NCBI GenBank assembly: GCA_039881145.1
Contig: JAYKKI010000074.1
Coordinates: 5,843,001 to 5,907,000, forward strand
DNA length: 64,000 bases
From: Druceiella hillmani
Taxonomy: Eukaryota; Arthropoda; Insecta; Lepidoptera; Hepialidae
Direction of reading: 5' to 3'
The notes under the pieces were generated by a model, which was given only the letters and a program-made list of their open reading frames with translations, was not told where the DNA came from and did no database searches. The position numbers and the translations under genes are program-made. Positions 1 to 11,441 of this stretch are shown in pieces. The stretch's first letter is position 1. Each line of letters starts with the position of its first letter.

Positions 1-289
1 TTCTACACATTATGTTTTATATAGCCTTACAATACATTATTGTGATAACTAAAGAAATTCCATTTATATTACTCAAAACATACGAATTGTTAGTTGAGCT
101 AATCATAGTAGCCTATTTATTGTTAAAAGAAGGATATCTGAAATAATGACTTGGAACTTTTAAGGTGTTTTTTTAAGTATACCTTTGCACTCTGCTCGAA
201 GATCTCTTTTTAACATCATCGTTACATTATTTCGTTTAGAAGCTTGAATCCAGCGACATACGACGACGGGCAACATCATAACAGCAAAG

Positions 290-294
<5 letters not shown>

Positions 295-338
<44 letters not shown>
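295..338. repeat. (TA)n microsatellite
   Basis: About 44 bases of uninterrupted TA dinucleotides, directly visible. Confidence 0.97.
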
Positions 339-342
<4 letters not shown>

Positions 343-1140
343 CATCTATATAAGACATTTTTCACCTAGTACATATTTTTCAATACCACAAAGATTTTTT
401 TAAACGTTTTTGTTTTTTTAATACTAGATCTATGAATTACGAATAGAAAAAATATCGAATCGCCACAGATAAAAATACTGAAGTTGCCTATTTAGGTAAT
501 GTTTTGTTTAGAGACTTTCCTTGAAGCCTTGGAGCAAAACTATTTAGAAACTGTTAAGTGCATTGGCATGATATCATATTAATATAAACTTACACAGTAT
601 ATAGTATATATCTCTAATAAAATTCACTTGTACCACAGTGTTATCTCGACTTTACAATTATAAACATTAATATTGACGTCCTAATAAGCAAAACAATAAC
701 CTCATTATCATTTTTAGCGCATAACGATGCAGTCTTATTCAAATACCGACATCATTTTCCATATTCATAATGATGTAATCATGGATCCATCGAAATGTCA
801 AGCTAATAGCTCCTTAATAATGATGGTAGAAAATTGTGAAATTGCGCGGCCACCTACGCGCACAATTTAATGGGCGTCTCGAGAAGGTCAATTAAGCGTG
901 TAAAATTGTAGAGGTTTGTAGTTGTTATAGTTTTATTTGTCACATAATACAATTTGTTCCCACGAACTTAACACCAAGTTATTAAAATGAATATATTTGT
1001 TTCTATAGATATTTTCAAAGTTAATCTTTCGAAAATAGCTTTGAAATCGCTCATCTCTTCGTTGGTAAATATACTTACTTTAAAACTGGTAACTGACAGT
1101 CGAATTCACCTAGTAACCTCCTTACATCAATATCATAGTG

Positions 1141-1141
<1 letters not shown>

Positions 1142-1196
<55 letters not shown>

Positions 1197-1202
1197 TTAT
1201 AT
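1142..1202. repeat. (TA)n microsatellite
   Basis: A perfect TA run of about 41 bases, followed by a degraded tail with single G and C interruptions. Confidence 0.96.
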
Positions 1203-1840
1203 AAAAAAAAAATTAAGTTTGCTTAGTAAACTGTAAGTGATGCTAGTTCATATCAACAAATAAAATATATTAATAGACAGATTATCAGACTGATCGTCAC
1301 TCAGTAGAGATACAGAATAGGTATCCGAAATAACTAAAATACATTTTCGGCATTTTAATTTTTTTTTATCATGTCAATTATATAGTATAATAAAATTTAA
1401 ATATCATTGTTATGTAATAAAATGAAATGTGAATATAATTAAACACGCAACACTATCTGGCTTATTATCGACTTATGTTAAAACCAAAAGAATGACAGTT
1501 GCGACAGCTGACAAGGAGAAGGGTTCCTTGATGGATGTGTAAAAAAGAGAGTGAAACAAAAAAATGGAACAAAAACTACGTTAGTGATGCCAGCATGTGG
1601 ATGCATTTTATTATTCTCGAATATGTGTTTCGTTCATAGTTTCTCCGTCTGTCACGCTCACGACAGCCATCGTGCGCGTGACGATCTCGCAGCATCAGAA
1701 GTGATAGGATATAAATTCGTTTCGATAACGAATAATGGATTTATCAGTTAATACCATCTCATCAAGATATATCACGATTCGCATTGCTATTGTCTGATAG
1801 ATACCTATAGCTGGCTTTAGTCTAGAAAATACAATCACCA

Positions 1841-1845
<5 letters not shown>

Positions 1846-1899
<54 letters not shown>

Positions 1900-1900
1900 T
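1846..1900. repeat. (TA)n microsatellite
   Basis: A perfect TA run with one C interruption near its 3' end. Confidence 0.96.
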
Positions 1901-2892
1901 TTAAAAAAATACAACAAAGTACAGAAAATTAACTTTACTTTCAATGCTAGTACATTTCTTCCAATATCTATAATTTAAGTAGTAGGACAAGACGCACATT
2001 CCTTCGAAGCTTAATATTTCAATTAATTTTAATGCTTAATAATTCAATAATTCATGAATTTCAAAATTAAGAAATTTAATTCCACTTTACGGAAAGATCA
2101 CTGTAGAAAGTTTTAACATGCTATACAGGCGGAAATGAACGTTTAAGATCAATTTAGTTTCAAAATTTATCAATAGAATTTTTTTTAATTTTAAAAGATT
2201 TTTGAAAAAAATTAAGATTACTAGTTTCTGCACAGATTATAATTACTAAACTTAACAACATAAAAGGCGCAGCCAAAGGAAATAATAGTATATTCTTGAG
2301 TGCACGATTCGAAAGTCTTGAGAAACATTTTTGTTAGTTTTAAGTGTGGTTATCAAAAAAAAATCATACGAGTTATTTAAAATTGAGGTATTTAATCAAA
2401 TATTTGAAAACGTTTGACCAAAGACTAATGATTAAAGATGTGTTCTAGTAAAATAAAATATTCTAATATCTATTTGATCTAAAAGAGAATAAATAATACA
2501 GCATGTTAACAGCAGGTTTAATTCTTTTCATGTTAACAGCATATTTAAAAATAGTGATAAGCCAACTCTGTTTTCAAATTAGTAAATAACAATATTCAAA
2601 ATTTATTTTTCCCATCATTAAGGTTTTTTTTCTTCAAGAAAATCTTTCTTTTCTTCCAATCTTTCTTCCAACTTAAAATTTCAAAACGATAATAAAGTAA
2701 ATTTTGAAATCAAATAATCGCCTTAGTAAAAACTTATAACTAGTAAAAACTTGATGGAAAACTCAGAGACAAGCAAACAAACAGAAACATAGATGTTATG
2801 CTTTATATGTTAAATAAGCCTCAAATGCTTTAAGATACGGAAATTGACGAATTACTGCTTTGAATTTTAATTACCACCTTTTATATAAAATT

Positions 2893-3075
2893 AATTTACT
2901 CGGGCGGGAGTATAAACGGGGAAGGGGCCACCTGCATGTATGCTAAGCGCTTATTCCCGAGTAATTGGCTCCCTTTAATCTTCCTTGGCAAGCTATGCAG
3001 CTGTCAATAAGAACGCTTATAAAGGTAGAAAACCTTATTTAAAATAAGGGTTGATGTGCCGTAAATGAGTCGCTC
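2893..3075. promoter_or_regulatory. Candidate regulatory block
   Basis: A sharply GC-richer block in AT-rich surroundings. It contains ctcgggcgggag, an E-box/Snail-type CACCTG, a homeodomain-type TAATTGG and a CTTATAAA word. It also has a 17-bp palindrome (ccttatttaaaataagg) near 3032-3048. No ORF explains the composition. Calling it regulatory is inference from composition and motif density. Confidence 0.25.
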
Positions 3076-3079
3076 AAGG

Positions 3080-3081
<2 letters not shown>

Positions 3082-3111
<30 letters not shown>
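3082..3111. repeat. (TA)n microsatellite
   Basis: A short perfect TA run directly after the GC-richer block. Confidence 0.95.
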
Positions 3112-3115
<4 letters not shown>

Positions 3116-3270
3116 CAGCCCTTTAAATATTATACAAAAATATAGAACGATGTTACGATTAATCACTCAAATATTTCTCCAGAACTATGTTTTCAACTCT
3201 GGATAAGTTTAATGAAATTGAATGGAAATACCGTAGTAACCGTTAAGTATAATACAAGAGGAAAACTCAT

Positions 3271-3498
3271 TTGAAGAGAATAGAAAAGATCAAGTCGCTT
3301 ACAAAATCAACGCCCGTTAACCGTTATAAAGTGTGTTACAAAATTAAATCGCTAATTTATTACAACGCCATCATACTATTTGTGTCTTTTACGACTTTGG
3401 CCATGGTCGAAATTCTGTACTACCAAGCCGCCGTTTGTATCTTTGAAAGCACGATCTCTTCGCTGGCGAGTCAAGTATGTATATGTATTAATTTATGA
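3271..3498 (+). CDS. Candidate coding exon, unassigned membrane-type protein
   Basis: The reading frame is open from just after a TAA at about 3249 to a TGA at 3496. From about 3355 to 3474 its codons are markedly richer in G or C at the third position than the surroundings (GCC, ATC, GTC, CTG, TAC, AGC, ACG, TCG, GCG). The frame encodes a hydrophobic segment (YYNAIILFVSFTTLAMVEI) and then LYYQAAVCIFESTISSLASQ. It runs straight into CAA|GTATGT, a good splice donor at 3474/3475, so the true exon probably ends there. The residues after it (VCICINL) would be intron. An ATG at 3402 sits in a good translation context (GGCCATGG). No convincing acceptor was found upstream, and no partner exon was recognised. 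I do not recognise the family. An insect chemoreceptor is possible but unproven. Confidence 0.3.
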   Translation: MKRIEKIKSLTKSTPVNRYKVCYKIKSLIYYNAIILFVSFTTLAMVEILYYQAAVCIFESTISSLASQVCICINL

Positions 3499-3499
3499 A

Positions 3500-3978
3500 T
3501 GTGAAATATTCTAATAAAGGAAACGACAACACATGTTGTAACACAAGTTAATTGACAATAAAAATAACTTTAATCAAATTTAAAGAGCTTTCGATTGGCC
3601 GCTAAAACCATACCCGTTACCACCTCTACACAATTAATTATAGATGTCGTATCATAAAACGGACGCCAGAGGTGCTAATGGAGAACCACTTGTATTTCCA
3701 TTTTTGTTAATAACGATGACTAGCTTCTGCTCGCTGGTCCGCCCTCGCAAAGTTGCCTCCACGATTAAGATGTCTCCAGATTGCATTTTTTTCTACATGT
3801 ATAATATGATAAATGTTCTTGGAAGATCATCAATATTTTATAATTGTAGATGCGCCACCTAGTCGGTTACATGACTGCGTTACCACTGTTTCTACTTGAA
3901 AATAATGTAAATGTTATTTTTTCATTTTTCAGTATAGACTAGAGAACATGTTCATTACAATAGCATGAATAGCATGTT
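3500..3978. other. Non-coding stretch
   Basis: The ORF at 3644-3862 has no recognisable domain and ordinary AT-rich codon use. Nothing else was seen. Confidence 0.5.
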
Positions 3979-4103
<125 letters not shown>

Positions 4104-4255
4104 TTAATGAAAATTTGAAAAACAAAAATTATTTTAAAAAGATTAAACTTTATAAATATTTGAAAGATAATTTTTTTTTCAAATAATGAATCAAATAACT
4201 AATTTAATAACTAACACTTTTTTCGGGCTAGTTCGTTCCAAAAATACCGCAACCG

Positions 4256-4357
4256 CAAAAAAATATTATTAATTGTAGCCTCCTCCTCCTCCTTAATGAT
4301 ACATCAAACCTTACACTGATATATTATTAAGGAGGCTACAATTAATAATATTTTTCG
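4256..4357. repeat. Hairpin with triplet expansion in one arm
   Basis: The left arm (4257-4297) and right arm (4325-4357) are reverse complements across aaatattattaattgtagcc. The left arm carries extra TCC triplets (tcctcctcctcc) that the right arm lacks. The loop is about 27 bases. This looks like a small snapback element or a palindrome with later slippage. Confidence 0.75.
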
Positions 4358-5070
4358 TTACCTATACTACCCACATCCACTGCACCAAAACTTTAAATTA
4401 CGTGCTGATGCAATATCTATTCTTGTTTTTATAACTTAACAGTTTTCAGCCAATGTAGAGCAAACAAAACACAGAGAGTTAATTTTTTTACTGGTGTTCG
4501 TTGCCAAAAAGTCGTACCAAATATTCTTCATTAAATTCGATGTTGTTTATAAGAGTAAAATTTACCAGTAATTTTTTTTTTCATTTAAAGTAATTTTTTA
4601 CTACATGCGGTGCAGTTTATATTATTAAAATTATATTATAACGCAGTTTAAAGTTCTCGGTGATAAAAATATACATAAAAAGCATACTTCTGGTTAAAAG
4701 TGTTGCAATTTTCAAAAGTTTCCGACCAAGGGACGACAAATAAATTGTTTTCGTGAGCTCCAATACGCAAAACTTCGCATAAACATAATAATAGCGCACG
4801 ATTTTGAAACGTATAGAAATTTATCTTATGAAACATAAAAAGAAAAGAAAAAAGACGTAGAAATATTGTCTATAGCATATCCAAGTATCTGAAACAGTTC
4901 ATGGATGGCATTTAAGCGTGACATAGTAGTACAGTATTTAAATTCACCAAGTATTAAATATTATACGATCACTCAATGTAGTACAATTAGGAAATTAAGG
5001 ATAATAATATTCAGTTGCAGTTAAAATAAGGCACCATACATCCCTTGCTTAAATACACTAAAATTCGTCT
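4358..5070. other. Non-coding stretch
   Basis: AT-rich with no recognisable gene. The overlapping minus-strand ORFs at 4617-4836 are chance frames over the same bases. Confidence 0.55.
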
Positions 5071-5071
5071 T

Positions 5072-5134
5072 TATAAATATAGACATAAGATGTCTATATT
5101 ATTATAATATAGACATCTTATGTCTATATTTATA
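5072..5134. repeat. Perfect hairpin with 29-bp arms
   Basis: Bases 5072-5100 are the exact reverse complement of 5106-5134, with a 5-base loop (attat). Each arm itself contains the palindrome gacataagatgtc. There are no mismatches in 29 bp. Confidence 0.93.
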
Positions 5135-5208
5135 TATCAGTTTATATATTATTATAATTCCTAACATTAGCTTCGTAACAAAAAATTCTAATGATCCTGA
5201 ATTAAATG

Positions 5209-5409
5209 AAACTACGTGATGTAGTATTATTTCTACTTTCTTTAAGTCCTTTACCACGACCTACCACTATTAGCAAAGATACGAAAAATTATAAGAAATA
5301 AATGAAAGAATCACGCTATAACGCACGAATCTTTGCGATCAATTCATTCAACGAAACCTCGTGGTAAAGAACTTAAAGAAAGTAGAAATAATACTACATC
5401 ACGTAGTTT
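5209..5409. mobile_element. Snapback MITE-like element, copy 1
   Basis: The terminal inverted repeats are about 51 bp (5209-5259 and 5359-5409) with a single mismatch. The outer end is aaactacgtgatgtagtatt and the inner end is ttaccacga. The inner spacer of about 99 bases also folds back: tagcaaagatacg faces cgaatctttgcga. The element is therefore nearly self-complementary over its length. It has no coding capacity. A second diverged copy lies at 58216-58380. Target-site duplications could not be fixed because the flanks are weakly complementary too (attaaat). Confidence 0.85.
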
Positions 5410-6204
5410 AATTTAATTATGAATAATGAACTTCTACAAAATTAACGCCAAATATATTCAACTAATGATCCAGCTTAAACATAGTACTATGCAGACATGC
5501 TCTCCGTAGGCTGAACAGTCTCATACATTGTATTTTATATTTTTGACACCCTCCAACTTTTCACCTAGTCTAACAAGTGTAAAATTAGGATAAAGATATT
5601 TAATAAATACTTCATTGTAAAATTATTTTCGTTCACTCGAGTATTAAAAATATACATATCATCAATTTATTCATCTTACTACGAAATGTAGTCAATATCA
5701 AAAATAGCATAATAGAAATACTAAGTATTTTTAAATATTTAATCTTTTATATGTTGTACGGAACCTCCAAAATGCGGGTTTCATTAGTAATTAACCAGTT
5801 CATTTTACGTCATATTTCAAGTCAAATATTATTGTTTTTTTTTCTCCAATAACGGGCGCCTACGTATCCTCCAAAGAAAACAGACTTCAAAATAGCTATA
5901 GAAGATATCGCATAAACGGATTCAGAGAGGGCTATGTAAGAAATCCTAATATTACAAAGGTCAACTTAGGAAAAGCTGCATGACCCAGTTATAAAGATTA
6001 AATAATAAAAATGGTAAGAGTCTTGAGAATAGTAATACTAATAAGAAGTAAGGGTATTGGGTATTGAGACAAACGAATATTATTTTCTCAAATCAACGTC
6101 AAGGAATCGATGTTCATAGAAACTGCATGACGCGAACATATATACTTTCATGCTATCCGAACGTGGCACCGCGAACAATATAACAATTTAGAGCAAGCAA
6201 TTTG
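5410..6204. other. Non-coding stretch
   Basis: No gene, repeat or RNA was recognised. A cgggcgcctacg pocket near 5850 is the only local composition change. Confidence 0.5.
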
Positions 6205-6375
6205 AGGTAGACAAAACGATATAATGAGTGTCAAAAGGCGGCGAGGCCGCCAGGGCGGGCGGCATGCTAATGAGGCTGCAACGCCGCACGCGATCACCTG
6301 AGCACCGCCCAACTCACGAAGGACCTATGCAAATTGAGCTGGTACCAGGACCTTGTATGAAGTTCACCAACTGTG
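6205..6375. promoter_or_regulatory. GC-rich island with POU octamer
   Basis: A CpG-rich island between AT-rich flanks. It contains an exact POU octamer ATGCAAAT (6327-6334), a related ATGCTAAT (6264-6271) and an E-box CACCTG (6295-6300). A short ORF at 6228-6416 crosses it but shows no domain. Enhancer or promoter identity is inferred. Confidence 0.35.
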
Positions 6376-7051
6376 TAATATATATTACGAGAGTACTATA
6401 TTGGGTACATGTATAGCTTGTAACTGTAATTATATTAATTTTATTTTAATGTTACTATAAGAATGTAAATGAACAGGCTTGCATTTTTCTTAATCTAGAA
6501 TCTTTTTTTAATATTTGGTGATGTTATTTAAAAAAATATTCTGAGTCATGAAAGAAGAAATGAAAATGTTAACAACATTTAAATAATGAGCGAAACACGT
6601 AAAACATGGTCGAATTAATTCCTTGAGCGCGCAGGTCACTTTCCTATGAAATCAGAGCGCAAGCCAAGCCAATAAAATAATTTCTAACTTCGAAAGTATT
6701 GATTTCACTGCAATTGATTTTTTTACATCAATAGGTAAAAGTAGCTGCAACATAGTCAAGGCCTTTTACATATATAAATAATGAACGAGACGAACAAAAA
6801 ATATCCGTTTTCGTAAAAAATAAACGTATAAAGGAAAAGTCTCTATAAAATCACTTTTTCTAATAAAAAATTATGTTATCGTTAAATTTACTGTGAGCCA
6901 AGTACTTAACGATTGCAATCTTGCAAGGAAAAAAATCATAGCATCAAAAATAAGTGTACGCTATAGATGACCGTATCACCACTCAATCCGTTATGTCGTT
7001 CTATTTCTTATGATATGCAATTGTCTAAATGTTTATCTCATTTTAATGGAA

Positions 7052-7054
<3 letters not shown>
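6376..7054. other. Non-coding stretch
   Basis: AT-rich, nothing recognised. Confidence 0.5.

Positions 7055-7092
<38 letters not shown>
7055..7092. repeat. (TA)n microsatellite
   Basis: A perfect TA run bordered on the 3' side by a short CG-rich pocket. Confidence 0.95.
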
Positions 7093-7094
<2 letters not shown>

Positions 7095-7104
7095 AGCGGC
7101 GCGA

Positions 7105-7134
7105 GCGCAAGCGTTGCTTATAAGCAACGTGCGC
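7105..7134. repeat. GC-rich palindrome
   Basis: A perfect 18-bp palindrome (cgttgcttataagcaacg, 7112-7129) is extended by gcgca/tgcgc after a 2-base bulge. It lies in a local CG-rich pocket next to a (TA)n tract. Confidence 0.85.
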
Positions 7135-9436
7135 GTTCGAGGGATTAAATAGTGGAGTACTTAAAATAAATTAAAGTTAAAAACTTAATAAGGGACTGGC
7201 TGAATGTTATCGAAAGTTGTGAGATGATTGTACCAGATGGATTAACTCGGTCTTGTTTTTACTTATCCCGCAGCGAGAGAAGTGACTCAAAGATACAGAA
7301 ACAGATCTATGAAACGTTAAAACATTCTATGATCAGAATAAACGTTTTTTTTTCATCATCATCAGTGATTCGACAGTCCTCGGTGGACCCTGACCTTCTC
7401 AAGCAGACGTTTTTTTTTTAATATTCGAAGTCAGAATAAAACTACAAGCTTCCTTGAGTAGATCTTCTCAGAATATCAATACCTTTAAAAGACTGTCCTT
7501 AAAATTAAATACACTGGCTAATAAGAGCTTACGAGAAAAAAGACTTACAAGAAAATTAGAGATTTCTTAGAGTTAATCATTTATAGAGTTTAGATATCTT
7601 CAAAACACGTTTTTTTTTAAACTAAGGACATCAGCAAGGAGTTACAATATCGAAAATGGCACTATGCACTTTTCCTGATTAAATCCAACAAAAGTACTTA
7701 TACAGAAGCTCACAGCTGTTCGAGTCTTGTTCTGTGTGCAATTCGAGAAAATCGGATATTGATTTTATTTTATTAATCGGCGGTACAAAACAAATGTAGA
7801 TTATTTGTTTAATATAATAATTTTTGGATCATTTCAATAAAGAATTATTAAATAATGATTCGAGTGAGAAATTTACAACGTACCAAAAAGAGAAAGAAGT
7901 ATGTCGTTTGAAGTGTACCGCTTTAATTGTTATTTACACTGAATTGGTAATAAGAAACTTGTTTAGAGTAGAAATTGTAATCAATAAATTTCGTTATAAC
8001 AGTGACTTGGAAATATCAGAGGAATCTTTCTGTAAGTCTGAATCTTCACAACAAGAACTGAAATGGAGACAAAGTAATGCAGTTATATTATATACTTCCT
8101 ACTTTAAAGTCCCTTTGTTATTATTTAAGCATGTTATTATATGAATAAATGAGCATATAACTTTGTCGAAAGTGTATCATATTCTATTGCTGTGCTGGCC
8201 AAAGGATAGCGAGGGGAATTATAAATCTTGTATAGAATTATCCATAATATATTCCTATTTTGTCTACTACCAAGTAATTTGAAGACGTGAGTGAATGAAG
8301 GGTATACGTAAAAAAAAAAGATTTGGATAAAATCGCATAGAAAGTTTTTTGGAGTTTACTCCTTAAGAATCGATATCTTAAGATCTATATGAAGTTTTAT
8401 GTGTAGTACAATTAGAAGTTCAGGGCGTTAAAAAGAGTGTAATGAGCTAATTTCAGGCACATCTTTAATTGACATATCGAATTATTTACTGATAATTGTA
8501 AGCGTCGTTTGTTTTGGTTTTAAGTATGAGCTTTAATAAAAATAGTAAAATGAATACATAAAACAAATTACACGAAAAGAGGGAAAAGACAATTGTTGCA
8601 ATAAACGCACCGAGAGAGCAAACGTGAAGATGAAAAAAATGCCGAGACTGTTAGTGGTATTATTAATGAAAGGGTAAGTACAGGTAAATAACGTTCACGT
8701 TTATAATGAAAATAGAATTTATTTATTTATTAAAAGGCTCCCAAAACAAGTTACAGTCACGTAAATGTATAATAAAAAGAACAGAGTATAAAATTAGACT
8801 ATAACTCTCATTATGTATGCACAAAATGGTTAGAATATTAATTTATACGTTTTCAAGGGTTACTTGTGTTATTAAATATATTACAAAACGTATTGATCAA
8901 TTATTAAAGTTAGTATTAACTTCGAATTATGTTATTTTATTCATACTGGACAAAACATTAATTCTATCGTCTTCTTTGTCGTTACACTCTTTGCAGAGTG
9001 GTCGTGGTCGTCACGTCGACATTTAAATGTTAATAATTTCGGTTCAAAAATGTCCCAAGGACGGATATTGAGAAACAATATCATTATGCAATCAGCACAT
9101 TCGAATTATGGGGTTATTAAAAGAAGTATTATTATTATAAACTTGTAGTACGAATCTCTGTAATGGTATACGGGATTTGAGTCGAGTGTTTAAGTTGAGT
9201 AGAGAGAGGAGGTAGGGACAATCAACATACGAATGTATGATTTTATAGAAATATAATAGATCAGTGCTTTTTTCCGTACAGCTATTGATGACAAATTAAA
9301 TCTCTGTAGTTGGATTCCATAGGATCTATAATCTCGTCCAATATGAAATCAAAATTAATTTTGTTGATGAATACATAATTAATTTATTCGCACGAATGTA
9401 ATTTCTCTTTTTTTAATAATATGCTAAGGTACTTTA
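7135..9436. other. Non-coding stretch
   Basis: ORFs at 7224-7421, 7824-8144 and 8817-9026 are AT-rich in codon use, show no recognisable domain and are of chance length. A possible short first exon at 8630-8673 is listed separately. Confidence 0.5.
8630..8673 (+). CDS. Possible signal-peptide first exon
   Basis: From the ATG at 8630 the frame reads MKKMPRLLVVLLMK, a charged start and a hydrophobic core like a secretion signal. It then meets AGG|GTAAGT at 8671-8679, a full-consensus 5' splice site. No downstream exon was identified, and such a short match arises by chance easily. Confidence 0.13.
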
Positions 9437-9437
9437 T

Positions 9438-9662
9438 TCACTTCTTTAGGCAAAAGAAAGTCAACTGTACCGACTTTGGTTCAATATAAAATCCAAGCAG
9501 AGAAGAGAGTTGACAAGGAAAAGGCAGCAGCGGATGGTCAACGGCAGAGGAGACACGATTAGCGACATCCAAATTGACCTCATCGTTTCTTTTATAGCCC
9601 CAGGGCTGATTGTGGAAGTCCCATAAAACGATTCTGTCCAACAATTCAATGGAGGTAAACAA
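9438..9662 (-). pseudogene. MADF-like domain relic
   Basis: The minus-strand frame is open for about 74 codons. Its start reads IELLDRIVLWDFHN, followed by GYKRNDEVN. This resembles the beginning of the MADF (Myb/SANT-like) DNA-binding domain, where an Ile-Glu-Leu helix, a Leu-Trp-Asp turn and a Tyr-Lys-x-x-Asp segment are usual. The expected next Trp helix appears only after a change of frame (IWMSL), which suggests a frameshifted relic. MADF domains are common in insect genes and transposon-derived proteins. The match is by eye and weak. Confidence 0.22.
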
Positions 9663-9993
9663 CGCGAATTTCGTTAAGTGTACAATTAATCTTTTATTTA
9701 TAGTGTTTTTTTTTTAAAAACTGACTAATATAGTAACGGGGCACTGAATGTGTTTTAATTGATATATTTGAAGTGAATTTTATTCGAATTTATATTTAAT
9801 ACTGAAGAAGCAGTATTACAAACGAAAGTAGATTGTAATTTAATCACCTTTAAAATTACAAATTGTAAAATTCATTTAAGAACCTTTAAATTAGACTTTT
9901 ATTTTCTTTCCAGTTATATGCAAAAAAGTGTTGAAATTTAAAATTTGAAAATTTGTGATATTCATGAATTGATATTGAATTTATTAGAGTCAA

Positions 9994-10320
9994 TTATTTA
10001 CAGATTCGTCTGAGCAACAATCGACGAGTAGAAGTGAAGTTTTTGCTGAAGCTGCAGAAACTTTGCCAACATCGTCTGAGGCAACGGAATGTTCCTGCTG
10101 ATAAAGCCCAGGGGCAAGGTGTAGGAAAACATGTTGGGCGTGCACACGAATTGTCTTCTAGTGCATCAGGAGACGCACCAGCAGCCAGCATTCGGTTATC
10201 TGGCTCACTTTCAGTCAACGTCAGTTGCTTCAGACGGATGAAAATGAAAAAGAAATTGCATAAGGCATGAAATGGAGCAGAGACAATGAAGGAACTCAAG
10301 CTCCATGAAATACTATACTT
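9994..10320 (+). other. GC-richer open block, possible coding relic
   Basis: This block has much higher GC than its flanks. On the plus strand, after ttattTACAG (a plausible acceptor), a frame reads DSSEQQSTSRSEVFAEAAET and continues to a TGA near 10100. Another plus frame (10034-10270) encodes a Ser/Ala-rich stretch ending in a Lys/Met run. A 127-codon minus frame also spans it. Ser/Gln-rich composition fits a linker of a DNA-binding or transposon protein, but no family is assigned. Confidence 0.25.
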
Positions 10321-10476
10321 TTTTAAAGTCGAATTTATGTTGTCAAGCTTTGTTAATGAGGTTCTATAAGTATACATTACAATTTGGTAAGAGATTGGTA
10401 AAACAAATATTCAATGGAATTTTGCATCAACCAATGAAATAGGATTTTTATATCCTTATTAACAAGCCGTAAGAAA

Positions 10477-10563
10477 GAATGGTTTGTATTATCTAGTCTA
10501 TAATTAATGGTTTGTATTATCTAGTCTATAATAAAGAATGGTTTGTATTATCTAGTCTATAAT
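10477..10563. repeat. Three-copy tandem repeat of about 30 bp
   Basis: Three near-identical copies of aatggtttgtattatctagt plus ctataat lie head to tail. Confidence 0.93.
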
Positions 10564-10572
10564 TTAAAGCAT

Positions 10573-11045
10573 GTATGTGTTTTAGTTATGGACAAATTGA
10601 ATCATACGTTGCATTTCAATAACAGAATTTTTATTTTATGTAACTTTTCTCTCATCATTTGTACTCGAATTAAATTATTTATTGAATTATGAATATGAAG
10701 AATAAATATGTATTGATAAATTCCTGAATTAAAGCAGTCACTGGCTTATATCATCTACTCTCAACTAATTGAATACACATTTTAACATTCTGGCTATAGA
10801 TAAAGTGAATCATGTAATGCAAACTAATTTTAAAGCACATTTTAATATTCTAGCTATAGGTAAAGGGAATCATGTCGCTAGTCAGATCGAATTTCAATAA
10901 TAGAATTTTTGAATTCCAATTTGGAATACCAATAAATTATTTTTCAAAATACAATATATGTTTTTGTAAGAATTTATTAAATTACCACATGTGGAAAAAT
11001 AAATAAGTATTAATAACTTTCTGAATTAAAGGAGTACTAAGGCAA
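10573..11045. repeat. Degenerate tandem duplication
   Basis: Two diverged units share the same order of words: a tta-ctat-gg-aaa-gaatcat segment, then tttcaataa-agaattttt, then aaataagtattaat and ttctgaattaaag. Compare 10573-10740 with 10840-11040. An extra partial copy (cacattttaacattctggct) lies at 10780-10830. Confidence 0.7.
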
Positions 11046-11355
11046 TTAATCCCTGATTTCTAATTGGTGTCACTTACCTGTAGATACATATAATGATATA
11101 AAGTTCTGTGGATACAAGTACCTATCTGTAATATTAACTATACACTTGAAAATTAATTGTATTTTTATTAATGTTAGAGGGATGAGATTATTAGAAAGGA
11201 AAAATGTCATTATTTGTCACACTTTTCCTTACATATATATTTCAAACCATTTCAATACATATAAATATCAGTTATGGGTGATGTCATTCCAGTTGAATTA
11301 GAATGGGAAGAATAGAATTAAAAGAATTAATACAAATCAAAAAATATAAATAAAA

Positions 11356-11356
<1 letters not shown>
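11046..11356. other. Non-coding stretch with dispersed repeat fragment
   Basis: The segment ctaattggtgtcacttacct near 11060 recurs in altered form near 12590 (taattggtgctactttcctg), where it interrupts a minisatellite. This suggests a dispersed repeat. Nothing else was recognised. Confidence 0.45.

Positions 11357-11439
<83 letters not shown>
11357..11439. repeat. (TA)n microsatellite
   Basis: An uninterrupted TA run of about 83 bases. Confidence 0.97.

Positions 11440-11441
<2 letters not shown>

Larger units (their letters stand above)
1..2890. other. Non-coding AT-rich stretch
   Basis: No gene is recognisable here. Apart from three (TA)n tracts listed separately, it holds two small GC-richer pockets. 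One is near 843-900, where CG-rich words flank an E-box-like CACCTA. The other is near 1640-1710. A short direct repeat (catgttaacagca) occurs twice between 2501 and 2545. ORFs here are chance length. Confidence 0.6.

Noticed and set aside
10034..10377. 127-codon minus frame, the longest in the window
   Set aside because: It lies in a GC-richer block where stops are rarer and both strands are open. Kept only as a possible relic, not called as a gene.
11080..11100. acctgtagatac, resembling the miR-10 seed region
   Set aside because: It does not match the mature miR-10 sequence (a C is missing and the 3' part differs), and no precursor hairpin forms.
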